DNA of 64,000 nt, taken from positions 186,001 through 250,000 of the forward strand of contig JBIQLG010000003.1 in NCBI GenBank assembly GCA_044464485.1. The letters are read 5' to 3'. Below, piece by piece: positions 41,588-49,800 of this stretch. Below the pieces are notes generated by a model. That model was given only the letters and a program-made list of their open reading frames with translations. It was not told the DNA's origin and made no database searches. The DNA is from Terrimesophilobacter sp044464485. Lineage in GTDB: Bacteria > Actinomycetota > Actinomycetes > Actinomycetales > Microbacteriaceae. Both the position numbers and the translations under genes were made by a program. How positions within the stretch are numbered: the first letter of the stretch is position 1; each line of letters begins with the position of its first letter.

Positions 41588-42586
41588 CTACTTCTCCCCC
41601 AGCCACTTCTCCAGGAGATGATCCGCGATCACGCGGCGGATCGTGCCCGAACGCGAGCGCAGAATAATGCTCTCGGTGCGGATGATCGGCCCCTTGCGGC
41701 GCACGCCGTCGACGAGACCGCCATCCGTCACACCCGTCGCGACGAAAAACGTGTTGTCGCCCTTGACCATGTCGTCGGCATCCATGACCTTGTCGAAGTC
41801 GAGCCCGGCATCCTTGCCTTTCTCGCGCTCCTCATCGGTTCCCGGTGCAAGCCGTGCCTGCATGAAACCGCCGAGCGCCTTGATCGCGCACGCGGTGGTA
41901 ATGCCTTCCGGGCTTCCGCCGATCCCCACGCACATGTCGATTCGGGTTTCATAGCGCGCAGCGTTGATTCCACCGGCGACGTCGCCGTCGAGCATGAGAC
42001 GCGTTCCCGCACCCGTCGCGCGGATGTCGTCGATGAGCTGGATGTGCCTCGGCCGGTCCAGCACGGCGATCGTCATTTCGCCCACGGGCTTGCCGAGCGC
42101 CTTCGCGAGCGCGCGGATGTTGTCGCCGATCGGACGGTCAAGATCAAGAACCCCGCGCCCCTCGGGCCCGGAGACGATTTTGTCCATATAGAACACGGAG
42201 GAGGCATCCAGCATGCTGCCGCGGTCGGATACCGCGATCACCGAAATCGCGTTCTGGCGCCCCGCCGCAGTGAGCGACGTCCCGTCGATCGGATCCACCG
42301 CGATGTCGCACGCGGGGCCGCGCTTGTTCCCGACGTGCTCGCCGTTGTACAGCATGGGGGCGTGATCCTTCTCACCCTCACCGATCACGACGACACCATC
42401 GAAGTTCACGGTGCCGAGAAATTTGCGCATCGCATCCACGGCAGCACCATCGGCGGCGATCTTGTCCCCCCGCCCAATGAACGGCCACGCACGGATGGCG
42501 GCGGCTTCGGTCGCGCGCACCAACTCCATGGCCAGGTTGCGGTCGGGGTGCAGGAACAGGGTGCCGGTATCGGTGGACTCATTCAC
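41588..42586 (-). CDS. glpX: fructose-1,6-bisphosphatase, class II
   Basis: 332 residues. Metal-binding motif VVIGEGEKDHAPM, DPIDGTSLTAAGRQNAISV, and the IDMCVGIGGSPEGI and VTDGGLVDGVRRKG segments of GlpX-type FBPases. This is the main gluconeogenic phosphatase in actinobacteria. The start is GTG at 42586, with TAGGAT six bases upstream (leaderless). The start region faces fba across 68 bases containing a palindrome. It has no class I FBPase partner here. Confidence 0.96.
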   Translation of the reverse strand: MNESTDTGTLFLHPDRNLAMELVRATEAAAIRAWPFIGRGDKIAADGAAVDAMRKFLGTVNFDGVVVIGEGEKDHAPMLYNGEHVGNKRGPACDIAVDPIDGTSLTAAGRQNAISVIAVSDRGSMLDASSVFYMDKIVSGPEGRGVLDLDRPIGDNIRALAKALGKPVGEMTIAVLDRPRHIQLIDDIRATGAGTRLMLDGDVAGGINAARYETRIDMCVGIGGSPEGITTACAIKALGGFMQARLAPGTDEEREKGKDAGLDFDKVMDADDMVKGDNTFFVATGVTDGGLVDGVRRKGPIIRTESIILRSRSGTIRRVIADHLLEKWLGEK

Positions 42587-42592
42587 GTCGCC

Positions 42593-42598
42593 ATCCTA
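42593..42598 (-). promoter_or_regulatory. -10 of leaderless glpX promoter
   Basis: Minus strand TAGGAT, six bases before the GTG at 42586. Confidence 0.5.
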
Positions 42599-42616
42599 TC
42601 GAGAGCGCTTCGATAG
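42596..42616. promoter_or_regulatory. palindrome between glpX and fba, candidate shared operator
   Basis: CTATCGA (42596-42602) and TCGATAG (42610-42616) with a 7-base spacer. It overlaps the glpX -10 on one side and the fba -10 (TAGAAT) on the other. Confidence 0.5.
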
Positions 42617-42619
42617 AAT
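42614..42619 (+). promoter_or_regulatory. -10 of fba promoter
   Basis: TAGAAT, 35 bases before the ATG at 42655, close to consensus. The -35 is weak. Confidence 0.45.
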
Positions 42620-42654
42620 AGGGCGCACGCCACATCGCACGCCTAGGAGGCACC

Positions 42655-43686
42655 ATGCCCGTCGCCACTCCCGACCAGTACGCACAGATGCTCGACACGG
42701 CGAAGAAGGGTGGATATGCCTTCCCTGCGTTCAATGTTTCGTCGTCCCAGACCATCAATGCCGTACTGCAGGGACTCACCGAGGCGGGCTCCGACGGCAT
42801 CATTCAGGTGACGACGGGTGGTGCGGACTACTTTGCCGGTCAGAGCGTCAAGGCCAGAGCGTCCGGCGCACTCGCCTTCGCGGCGTTTGTGACGGAATCG
42901 GCCAAAAACTATCCCGTGACCGTGGCCCTGCACACCGATCACTGCCCGAAGGATGCTCTTGACGGTTTCGTCATGCCACTCATCGAAGCTTCCGAAGCGG
43001 AGGTGAAGGCGGGCCGCAATCCCATATTCCAGTCGCACATGTGGGATGGCTCGGCGGTGCCGCTGGGCGAAAACCTCGAGATCGCGAAGTCGCTTCTACC
43101 GCGCATGAAAGCGATCAACGCCATTCTCGAGGTGGAGATCGGCGTCGTGGGGGGCGAAGAGGATGGCGTGAGCCACGAAATCAACGAACACCTTTACACG
43201 ACCGTGGAGGATGGCATTCGCACGGTGGAAGCGCTCGGTCTCGGCGAGAACGGCCGATACATGGCGGCCTTGACCTTCGGCAACGTGCACGGAGTTTATG
43301 CTCCGGGAAACGTCAAGCTCAAGCCGGAATTGCTTGCCGAAATTCAAGCGGGCATCGCGAAAAAGTTCGGCACCGATCCGCTGCCTCTCGATCTCGTCTT
43401 CCACGGTGGTTCGGGCTCGAGCGATGAGGAGATCGCCACCGCGGTGCGTAACGGTGTGATCAAAATGAACATCGACACCGACACTCAGTACGCGTTCACG
43501 CGCTCCATTGCGGACTACATGCTCAAGAATTACGACGGCGTGCTCAAGATCGACGGCGGCGTGGGAAATAAGAAACAGTATGATCCGCGTGCGTGGGGCA
43601 AGGTTGCCGAGTCTGCGATGGCCGCGCGCGTCGTGCAGTCCACACGACAGTTGGGTAGCGCGGCTAACTCGATCACTGCGCGTTGA
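42655..43686 (+). CDS. fba: class II fructose-bisphosphate aldolase
   Basis: 343 residues, class IIA (E. coli FbaA type). Zinc/catalytic region ALHTDHCPKDALDGF, NVHGVYAPGNVKLKPE, FHGGSGSSDEEI and KMNIDTDTQYAFTR. It cleaves fructose-1,6-bisphosphate in glycolysis and runs backward in gluconeogenesis. AGGAGG stands five bases before the ATG. It is divergent from glpX, so the two enzymes acting on the same metabolite share a control region. Confidence 0.97.
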   Translation: MPVATPDQYAQMLDTAKKGGYAFPAFNVSSSQTINAVLQGLTEAGSDGIIQVTTGGADYFAGQSVKARASGALAFAAFVTESAKNYPVTVALHTDHCPKDALDGFVMPLIEASEAEVKAGRNPIFQSHMWDGSAVPLGENLEIAKSLLPRMKAINAILEVEIGVVGGEEDGVSHEINEHLYTTVEDGIRTVEALGLGENGRYMAALTFGNVHGVYAPGNVKLKPELLAEIQAGIAKKFGTDPLPLDLVFHGGSGSSDEEIATAVRNGVIKMNIDTDTQYAFTRSIADYMLKNYDGVLKIDGGVGNKKQYDPRAWGKVAESAMAARVVQSTRQLGSAANSITAR

Positions 43687-43709
43687 GCCTTCACCAATCC
43701 CCCTCGCCG

Positions 43710-43725
43710 ATACGCGTCGTATTTT
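43710..43725 (+). terminator. weak terminator after fba
   Basis: ATACG-CGT-CGTAT followed by TTT. The stem is only 5 bp and AT-rich, and it sits in the 40-base gap between convergent genes. Confidence 0.3.
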
Positions 43726-43726
43726 C

Positions 43727-44887
43727 CTAAGGCGTTGGCTCAGTGGGCCCACTCCGTCGCTGAGGTATGCGAAACCGCAAACCCAGGCGGCTCCCCGCGT
43801 TCCATTCCACTCCATCTGCCGCGGCAACCAGGTTCACGTAGTACGGCGCAAGCATCGTGAGCTTTCTGCCCTCGGGCAATGCCTGGTCGGCGCTCACGGC
43901 GACAGCCGTGGCGCCGCCGTCTTCTCCTCGAAGCTCGATGACCATGCGCGCGCTGCTGCCAAGCTCCTTCGCCGCTGCCGTGAGCAGTCCGAGCAGCGCG
44001 GCCCGTTGTGCAGCATCCATATGGTCTGCACGTCGATCCCTGTCAATGACGGTGAGTTTCATGCGTCGAGCCAGAGAGTCAAGCCAACTGCGATTCGAGC
44101 GTTCCACCAACTCCTGACGCAGGCTCTCCGACAATGCCGCAGCCTCGGTGCGGTCTTCCGGAGTCACCGCGCTGGTTGCGGCAACCCGGCGAAGCAGCGG
44201 CAAGGCGCGCTCGCTGATGCTGGCGAGCTCATTCCGAAGAATGATACGTTTTGCAGCCTCGCCAAGGACGCCGCTGCTGATGCCGGAACCGCCAGGAGCG
44301 TTCGCCCAGGATCGCGTTCGCGCAACCACCTGATACGCAAACACAGTTGATGCCGCCGTTGAGACCACGACCATTCCGCTTCCGAACAACAGGTAGATCG
44401 CCAGCGGCCACGACGGCAAATTTTGGCTTCCCACGACACTGAGCAATGTCGTGCCCACGACGAAAATGCAGCTGAGGATGCCGAAGAGAAGAATCCTGGA
44501 AACCGGTACGTACGGGCTAAGGCTCGCCAAGAGAAGAGCGAAGCCTGTAGGAGACCATCGAAGCTCGATGGGTAGGGAACTCCCCCACTCGCCGGCAATC
44601 GCGATGAGGAGCGCGGTCCAGCCGATCAGGATAGGGATGACGCTCGCGAGCACACCGGAATCGAATCGGCGCGGAGAAGCGAACACGCCGACCGCAACGA
44701 ACCCGGCCGCCATAAAGGCCACGGTGACCAGACCCAGAATCAGCGCGCGCGTCGTTGAGGTGGTTGCCATTGTTACCGTCACACCGTATACAACTGATAT
44801 TCCTCCGAATACCGCGGGCACGAGCGGACCGGTAAACCAGCTCAGCAGGTCGACGTCGCGGGGTGCCGATTTCCATGTGCTATTCAT
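43727..44887 (-). CDS. membrane protein with degenerate histidine-kinase-like C-terminus
   Basis: 386 residues from the ATG at 44887. The N-terminal half has about six or seven hydrophobic helices. The C-terminal half follows the layout of the adjacent kinase: a helical dimerisation-like stretch (ILRNELASISERALPLLRRV) then an alpha/beta part ending RLGLRFRIPQ. The phospho-acceptor His and the N-, G1- and G2-boxes are not recognisable (for example no NxxRHS and no DxGxGF). I call it a pseudokinase-like partner. It overlaps the kinase stop by 8 bases. Confidence 0.55.
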   Translation of the reverse strand: MNSTWKSAPRDVDLLSWFTGPLVPAVFGGISVVYGVTVTMATTSTTRALILGLVTVAFMAAGFVAVGVFASPRRFDSGVLASVIPILIGWTALLIAIAGEWGSSLPIELRWSPTGFALLLASLSPYVPVSRILLFGILSCIFVVGTTLLSVVGSQNLPSWPLAIYLLFGSGMVVVSTAASTVFAYQVVARTRSWANAPGGSGISSGVLGEAAKRIILRNELASISERALPLLRRVAATSAVTPEDRTEAAALSESLRQELVERSNRSWLDSLARRMKLTVIDRDRRADHMDAAQRAALLGLLTAAAKELGSSARMVIELRGEDGGATAVAVSADQALPEGRKLTMLAPYYVNLVAAADGVEWNAGSRLGLRFRIPQRRSGPTEPTP

Positions 44888-46127
44888 GTACCACGCTCTC
44901 CTCCGCCGGTAGCAGGGGCACAACAAGAATGATGGAGGTTCCCTCGCCGGGAGCCGACCAAATTTTCGCTCGGCCGCCTTCAGCCTGAACGCGCTGAACA
45001 ATGGAGCTCTTGAGGCCCAGACGATCGTGCTGCACGGCATCCGCGACAAACCCGGTGCCGTGATCGACAATCATGACGGACAGCTCGGTGGCCGAGGAGT
45101 CGACGTAAATTTCGGCAGAATCAGAACCGGAGTGGCGAATCACGTTTTCCAAACAGGCGCGAATTGCCGCAACAAGCGCGCTCGCAACTGCGCTCGACGT
45201 GTGCCCGGACAATTCTCCGCCTCCCGTGACCTCCACCCGCAGTCCTCGCCATTGAAATTCGCTGATGGTGGAGAGCAACTCGCGACGCAGCCAGTCGCCG
45301 GCATGAGCATCGCTCGCGGACGTATCGATATCCGCATTCTCCACCGCATCGATATCTCGCTGGAAATTGGCGACCGTGCGCTCATCGAGGGGGCTTTTTG
45401 CCGTGACGATTGCGGTGAGGTCGCTCAGGACCGTGTCATGGAGTAACGCTATTGCTCGCTCTTCAAGTTCTCGCTGACCGGTTATTCTGGCTGGCTCACG
45501 CTCCATCGAGGAGAACGCCGCAGTGAAACGACGCTGGTAGCTTCTGATCACGACGAACATCACCATGATGACGACGTAGATCGCCAGTGCGGCAAACGGG
45601 CCGTAGCCGAAGTGAATTTCTGTTTGCCCGTGCGCGACGTAAGCCGCAACGGTGGAGGCGCTCCCCAAAAGCCAGCCAGCGGTGCACCACGCGACGCCGT
45701 GGATGAGTTGTGAACTGACCGCGCCGATCAGCAACATGGCGATGGTCATGCGATTGATCACATACGTTCCATTGACGCGGAGCATGGGGTCGACGGCGAG
45801 CAGCCCGTACACCCATGCATAATTCGCGAGAGTGCTGATTGCGAGAAACGCCGCACCCCGCCGGGAATTGGGGCGACTCACGAGCAGGAGGAGCGCAGCA
45901 AGGATCGCCACCGCGGCAGCAAGAGGCACGCACGCAAGCAGACTGTAGCCGCGGGCGACCCACAGCGCAGCCAGCGAAGCTATTCCCAAAAATATGTAGA
46001 CGCCGGAAACCGCCCAGCCTGCGCGCAATACTCCCAGCGCGGTAATGGTCGCGGCGAGCTCCCGCGGTGGAACGGCCAGCGGGCGAGGCCGGGGCCTGCC
46101 AGTCTTTACGCGATTTCCGATTCGCAT
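44880..46127 (-). CDS. NarL-type sensor histidine kinase without adjacent regulator
   Basis: 415 residues from the ATG at 46127. About six hydrophobic helices (residues 25-200) are followed by HisKA_3-like DHp sequence LEERAIALLHDTVLSDLTA, with His230 as phospho-acceptor. The C-terminal HATPase has N box ACLENVIRHSG, G box VDHGTGF and GRAKIWSAPGEGTSIILVVPL. Such kinases signal to LuxR/NarL-type response regulators, but none is in this window. It lies 14 bases after the DUF6264 gene in the ispH operon. Confidence 0.82.
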   Translation of the reverse strand: MRIGNRVKTGRPRPRPLAVPPRELAATITALGVLRAGWAVSGVYIFLGIASLAALWVARGYSLLACVPLAAAVAILAALLLLVSRPNSRRGAAFLAISTLANYAWVYGLLAVDPMLRVNGTYVINRMTIAMLLIGAVSSQLIHGVAWCTAGWLLGSASTVAAYVAHGQTEIHFGYGPFAALAIYVVIMVMFVVIRSYQRRFTAAFSSMEREPARITGQRELEERAIALLHDTVLSDLTAIVTAKSPLDERTVANFQRDIDAVENADIDTSASDAHAGDWLRRELLSTISEFQWRGLRVEVTGGGELSGHTSSAVASALVAAIRACLENVIRHSGSDSAEIYVDSSATELSVMIVDHGTGFVADAVQHDRLGLKSSIVQRVQAEGGRAKIWSAPGEGTSIILVVPLLPAEESVVHE

Positions 46128-46141
46128 CGTAGCGCCATCGT

Positions 46142-46723
46142 TCAGGGCTTCTGGAAACTCGCGAGGAGAGCAGGGTCTGCGGCGAGGAGAATTCCGATGA
46201 GAATCGACGAGACAACGATGGTGACGACTCCCGCCGAAAGCGGCACCCACCACGTGGTCTTGCTCCGGAGTATCCGTCGAAACGACCACACAGCGGCGAT
46301 GAGCCAGACCAGCGCCTGGCTGACGAGGATGGCCACGCCGATTCCGGCCGTCTGGCTCGTCGGGTGATAGTCACCCAGGCCCATTTGATGCACCATCGTC
46401 TGCAGCGAATCCGCAAAGTTGAGATAGGTGGAAAAGCCGCTGAGAACGTACACAAATCCGAACGACAACATGAAGACCGTGGCAATTCGATCCACGATCC
46501 GCCCCGCAGAAGGACGTACCGCGTCACTGCGAGCGGATGCCGGCCGTGTCGCCCGCTCGTCACGCCCACCATCGCGAGGCGATGCCATTTGCCGCGCCGC
46601 ACCGGTGTCTGACGAGACGCCCTCCGGTCGTGGGGCCGGACCAAACCGTTCCATCGCCGCAGCTTGCTCTTCTTTGCTCGCGTATTCTCCGTACTCCGGC
46701 TTTGCGCGCTCTGAATCAGTCAT
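46142..46723 (-). CDS. DUF6264-family membrane protein
   Basis: 193 residues. The N-terminal third is charged and disordered-looking (KPEYGEYASKEEQAAAMERFGPAP, a hallmark of this Microbacteriaceae family). Three hydrophobic helices follow (IATVFMLSFGFVYVLSGFSTYL, GIGVAILVSQALVWLIAAVWSF, VPLSAGVVTIVVSSILIGILLA). Role unknown. Its ATG overlaps the ispH stop by four bases. Confidence 0.8.
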   Translation of the reverse strand: MTDSERAKPEYGEYASKEEQAAAMERFGPAPRPEGVSSDTGAARQMASPRDGGRDERATRPASARSDAVRPSAGRIVDRIATVFMLSFGFVYVLSGFSTYLNFADSLQTMVHQMGLGDYHPTSQTAGIGVAILVSQALVWLIAAVWSFRRILRSKTTWWVPLSAGVVTIVVSSILIGILLAADPALLASFQKP

Positions 46724-47808
46724 TGCTGCCAGTCCAGTCGCCGGTTCCGGCCGCCACGGCCACGGGCATCGACCTGACCGTCAGCGTCGGACCGGAGCTC
46801 CTTCGGCAGCGAGAACATGAGATCTTCTTCCGCAGTGACAACGGTTTCGACGCTGTCGTAGCCGGCGTCGAAGAGCTGATCCAATACTTCCTGCACGAGT
46901 TCTTCCGGCACTGACGCACCCGACGTGACCCCAACGGTGCATGCGTCGTCCAGCCACGACTGTTCGATCTCGCTCGCGTAATCCACTCGATGCACCGACC
47001 GGGCACTACTCTGCAGCGCAACGTCGACGAGACGCATCGAGTTCGACGAATTCATGGAACCCACCACAATAACGAGGTCGCACTCCGGGGCAATCTTTTT
47101 GATCGCGATCTGCCGGTTTTGAGTGGCGTAGCAAATGTCATCCGACGGCGGATCCTTGAGCAACGGAAAACGTGCACGAAGACGCCGCACGGTCTCCATT
47201 GTTTCGTCCACGCTCAGGGTGGTCTGGCTCAACCACACCACGTTTTCGGGGTCGCGCACCCGCACGGTATCCGCGTCGTCGGGGCCAGTCACCAGAATGA
47301 CCTGACCAGGCGCATTACCCATGGTCCCCTCGACCTCCTCGTGCCCCGCGTGGCCGACGAGCAGAATTTCCTGACCGGCGCGAGCGAACCGGCTCGCTTC
47401 TCGATGCACCTTCGTCACGAGAGGACATGTGGCGTCGATGGCACGAAGTGCGCGTTCCGCCGCATCCTGCACGACCGCGGGGCTTACACCGTGGGCGGAA
47501 AACACCACGCGGGCGCCGCTCGGCACCTCGGAGAGTTCCTCGACAAACCGGGCGCCTTTCGTCTGGAGGGTGGCGACGACGTGCTTGTTGTGCACAATCT
47601 GCTTGCGCACGTAGATGGGCGCGCCGTATTTTTCGAGCGCTTTCTCAACCGCCACCACTGCGCGATCCACGCCGGCGCAGTAGCCTCGCGGCGCCGCAAG
47701 CAGCACGCGCTTCACACCCGAAACCGGCCTGTCATGGAGGCGCCCACGCGATATCCGCGGCCTCTCACCTGCCGCGACGACGGGCTGCGCTCCATTAGTG
47801 ATGGACAT
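46720..47808 (-). CDS. ispH: 4-hydroxy-3-methylbut-2-enyl diphosphate reductase
   Basis: 362 residues. The [4Fe-4S] cysteines fall in APRGYCAGVDRAV (C47 by my count), DATCPLVTKVHREA and the C-terminal DDACTVGVTSGASVPEELV region. TQNRQ and SMNSSNSMRLV complete the substrate pocket. It makes IPP and DMAPP in the last step of the MEP pathway. TAGACT lies six bases before the ATG at 47808 (leaderless). Downstream genes are DUF6264 and the kinase pair. Confidence 0.96.
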   Translation of the reverse strand: MSITNGAQPVVAAGERPRISRGRLHDRPVSGVKRVLLAAPRGYCAGVDRAVVAVEKALEKYGAPIYVRKQIVHNKHVVATLQTKGARFVEELSEVPSGARVVFSAHGVSPAVVQDAAERALRAIDATCPLVTKVHREASRFARAGQEILLVGHAGHEEVEGTMGNAPGQVILVTGPDDADTVRVRDPENVVWLSQTTLSVDETMETVRRLRARFPLLKDPPSDDICYATQNRQIAIKKIAPECDLVIVVGSMNSSNSMRLVDVALQSSARSVHRVDYASEIEQSWLDDACTVGVTSGASVPEELVQEVLDQLFDAGYDSVETVVTAEEDLMFSLPKELRSDADGQVDARGRGGRNRRLDWQQ

Positions 47809-47814
47809 CCATTC

Positions 47815-47820
47815 AGTCTA
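47815..47820 (-). promoter_or_regulatory. -10 of leaderless ispH promoter
   Basis: Minus strand TAGACT with six bases before the ATG at 47808. Confidence 0.5.
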
Positions 47821-47899
47821 CGAGAGCACACATCGGTAAATACCGGTGGCCCGCCGTCACTGTCTTCCCGTACCCTGTTGCCAGAGCGAGCGGAGATCC

Positions 47900-48472
47900 A
47901 TGCGCGAAACACTGATCAGCGTCGATGTGGAAACGGCCGGACCCAACCCGGCCAGCTATTCCATGCTGTCTCTCGGCGCGTGTCTCGTCGAAGACCCCTC
48001 GTCCGGTTTCTATGTCGAAATAAAACCGGTTCACGACACGATCACGCGCGAAGCACTGTCCATTGGCGGTCTCACGCTGGAGCACCTGACGGTGCACGGA
48101 ACCGATCCCGCGCTGGCGATGGCCGAATTCGACACGTGGCTGCAGTCTGTCGTCCTCGCGGACCATGTTCCGATATTTGTGGGATTCAACGCGGCATTCG
48201 ACTGGATGTTCGTGTGCGATTATTTCGAACGATATCTTGGCCGAAATCCGTTCGGGCACGCCGCCCTCGACATCAAGTCCTACTATCTCGGGATCGCGGG
48301 CGGATCGTGGGCCGAGACGAGCATGCGATTTCTCTCACCGAAATATTTGGACGGCCGCGCGCTGTCCCACAATGCGCTCGGCGATGCACGCGATCAGGCT
48401 GCATTGTTCTTGGCAATAGCTCGCGAAGCCTCTGACCTTCGCGAACGTCAACGCATGGGAAAGAGCACATGA
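47900..48472 (+). CDS. DEDDh-type exonuclease, RNase T/Pol III epsilon-like
   Basis: 190 residues from the ATG at 47900, with GGAG a few bases upstream. Exo I: SVDVETAGP (D9, E11). Exo II: FNAAFDWMF (D101). Exo III: HNALGDARDQAA (H157, D162), the H-x4-D arrangement. It acts on DNA or RNA 3' ends; the substrate is not known. Its last codons overlap the start of the next gene (ATGA, 48469-48472), so it is translationally coupled to the nucleotidyltransferase-like gene. Confidence 0.85.
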   Translation: MRETLISVDVETAGPNPASYSMLSLGACLVEDPSSGFYVEIKPVHDTITREALSIGGLTLEHLTVHGTDPALAMAEFDTWLQSVVLADHVPIFVGFNAAFDWMFVCDYFERYLGRNPFGHAALDIKSYYLGIAGGSWAETSMRFLSPKYLDGRALSHNALGDARDQAALFLAIAREASDLRERQRMGKST

Positions 48473-49800
48473 GTAGTCACCAGAACAAAAATGCAATCGA
48501 CCTAAGTTCCCTTGTGGCCTCCGCGAAGAGGCTTGGAGTGGAACTGGACGAAGACGCCGCCGCGAAGTGGATGAACGCCATCTCGCAGGAGGCGTCCCAT
48601 GGGGACGTGGTCATCGATACCGCAAGCGGAGCTTTCGGTCACCGCGTCGCCATGCTCGATTTCAGTCCGCGGGAGCTCGAGCGATTCCGCCGCATAGGAA
48701 AAATTGTGGAAGTGACGGGAGCGTCACCCGACGTGGAGAGCGCCCTGGCAATCTCCGGATCAGCGGCCCAATCCAAAATTCAGTCGTTTCCGGGCGACTG
48801 CGATTACTTCCAGCGGCTCAATATCAAGGCACCGACACGGGAGTCTGCTTGCGCGACCATGGCCGCTCTCATGCGAGAAAAGGTGATGTCGACGTATCAG
48901 GGTGCCAACTATCAATTTCTCGAAGCGAAATTGGGAAGCTACCCGTTCGATGGCACTCACGCCGGTTCCGCCGTGCGCAAGGGAAGCCCCATCTCCTGGA
49001 CGTACGAAGAAATTGTGGCGGGCGAGATTCAGTGCGAAGGTCCCGACGGTCCTGCGGTGCTGGCGTGGACGGATGTCGCCCTCGACCCCGGCTGGTGCAA
49101 GCTCGACTGGGTCGTAAGCGACCCAGAGCGCAAGCAGCTTTCCAATGCCAGCAACGTCATCGACGTGACGTGGGAAGCCCCCAACGGTGACATCGTGTCG
49201 CTCGATGGTTACCTCGACGCCTATTTTCAAGAGGTGTATCTCGACGCCGAAGACGTACCCACGTTCGCCAAGGTGGCAAAATTCGTGTCCGATGACGCAC
49301 TCGACCAGTACGTGGAGAGGCTGGAAGGCGAAGTGCGCAAATACCTCACCGAACACCTCAACTACGGTAAAGCAGCGAAGCGCATGTACAACGTTTTCCG
49401 GCTCTCCGGGCGCCACCTGGAGGCGGCGTACGTGCGCGAGCTTTTCGATGAACCCGCCACGATTCTTTATCAGGTCTGGTCGCTCATCTCCACGCTCGAC
49501 AACGCGACGCAGCCCGGAAGTTCCATCCCCATCGACGAGGTTCAGGCACAGGCAGATGCGCTGATTGTCGATGTGGTCACGGCGCTGGAAGGCGACGAGG
49601 AGACCGAAATAGTGGCTGCGCTACTGCAATTGCGACAATCGCTCGACATGCAAACCGTGGGGGCGGAGCGGGTCACGGAAGTGGAAGCGGCGCAAACCCA
49701 CGTCATCAACGTCGTCAACACCTTCTATCGTGAGAAACTCACGGGAATGCCGACCATCAACGAATACATCACAGGAGTTCAGGGCGTGAGTGCCGGATGA
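48469..49800 (+). CDS. uncharacterised nucleotidyltransferase-like protein
   Basis: 443 residues in no family I can name. Residues 97-112 (GSAAQSKIQSFPGDCD) fit the GS-x(9-13)-DxD signature of the nucleotidyltransferase fold: G97/S98 and D110/D112. WCKLDWV at about 209-215 offers a third carboxylate (D213). YFQRLNIKAPTRESA follows the signature. Residues about 275-345 form a helical tail (YGKAAKRMYNVFRLSGRH, ELFDEPATILYQVW), as in template-independent enzymes with a C-terminal helical cap. There is no membrane or signal segment. The stop overlaps the xseA start (ATGA). Substrate and product are unknown; the fold call is from motifs only. Confidence 0.6.
   Translation: MSSHQNKNAIDLSSLVASAKRLGVELDEDAAAKWMNAISQEASHGDVVIDTASGAFGHRVAMLDFSPRELERFRRIGKIVEVTGASPDVESALAISGSAAQSKIQSFPGDCDYFQRLNIKAPTRESACATMAALMREKVMSTYQGANYQFLEAKLGSYPFDGTHAGSAVRKGSPISWTYEEIVAGEIQCEGPDGPAVLAWTDVALDPGWCKLDWVVSDPERKQLSNASNVIDVTWEAPNGDIVSLDGYLDAYFQEVYLDAEDVPTFAKVAKFVSDDALDQYVERLEGEVRKYLTEHLNYGKAAKRMYNVFRLSGRHLEAAYVRELFDEPATILYQVWSLISTLDNATQPGSSIPIDEVQAQADALIVDVVTALEGDEETEIVAALLQLRQSLDMQTVGAERVTEVEAAQTHVINVVNTFYREKLTGMPTINEYITGVQGVSAG

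Noticed and set aside
43690..43740. GAGCC/GGCTC long-range inverted repeat between convergent fba and 43727 genes
   Set aside because: Only 5-6 bp with a large loop; likely chance. The small stem at 43710-43725 is listed instead with low confidence.
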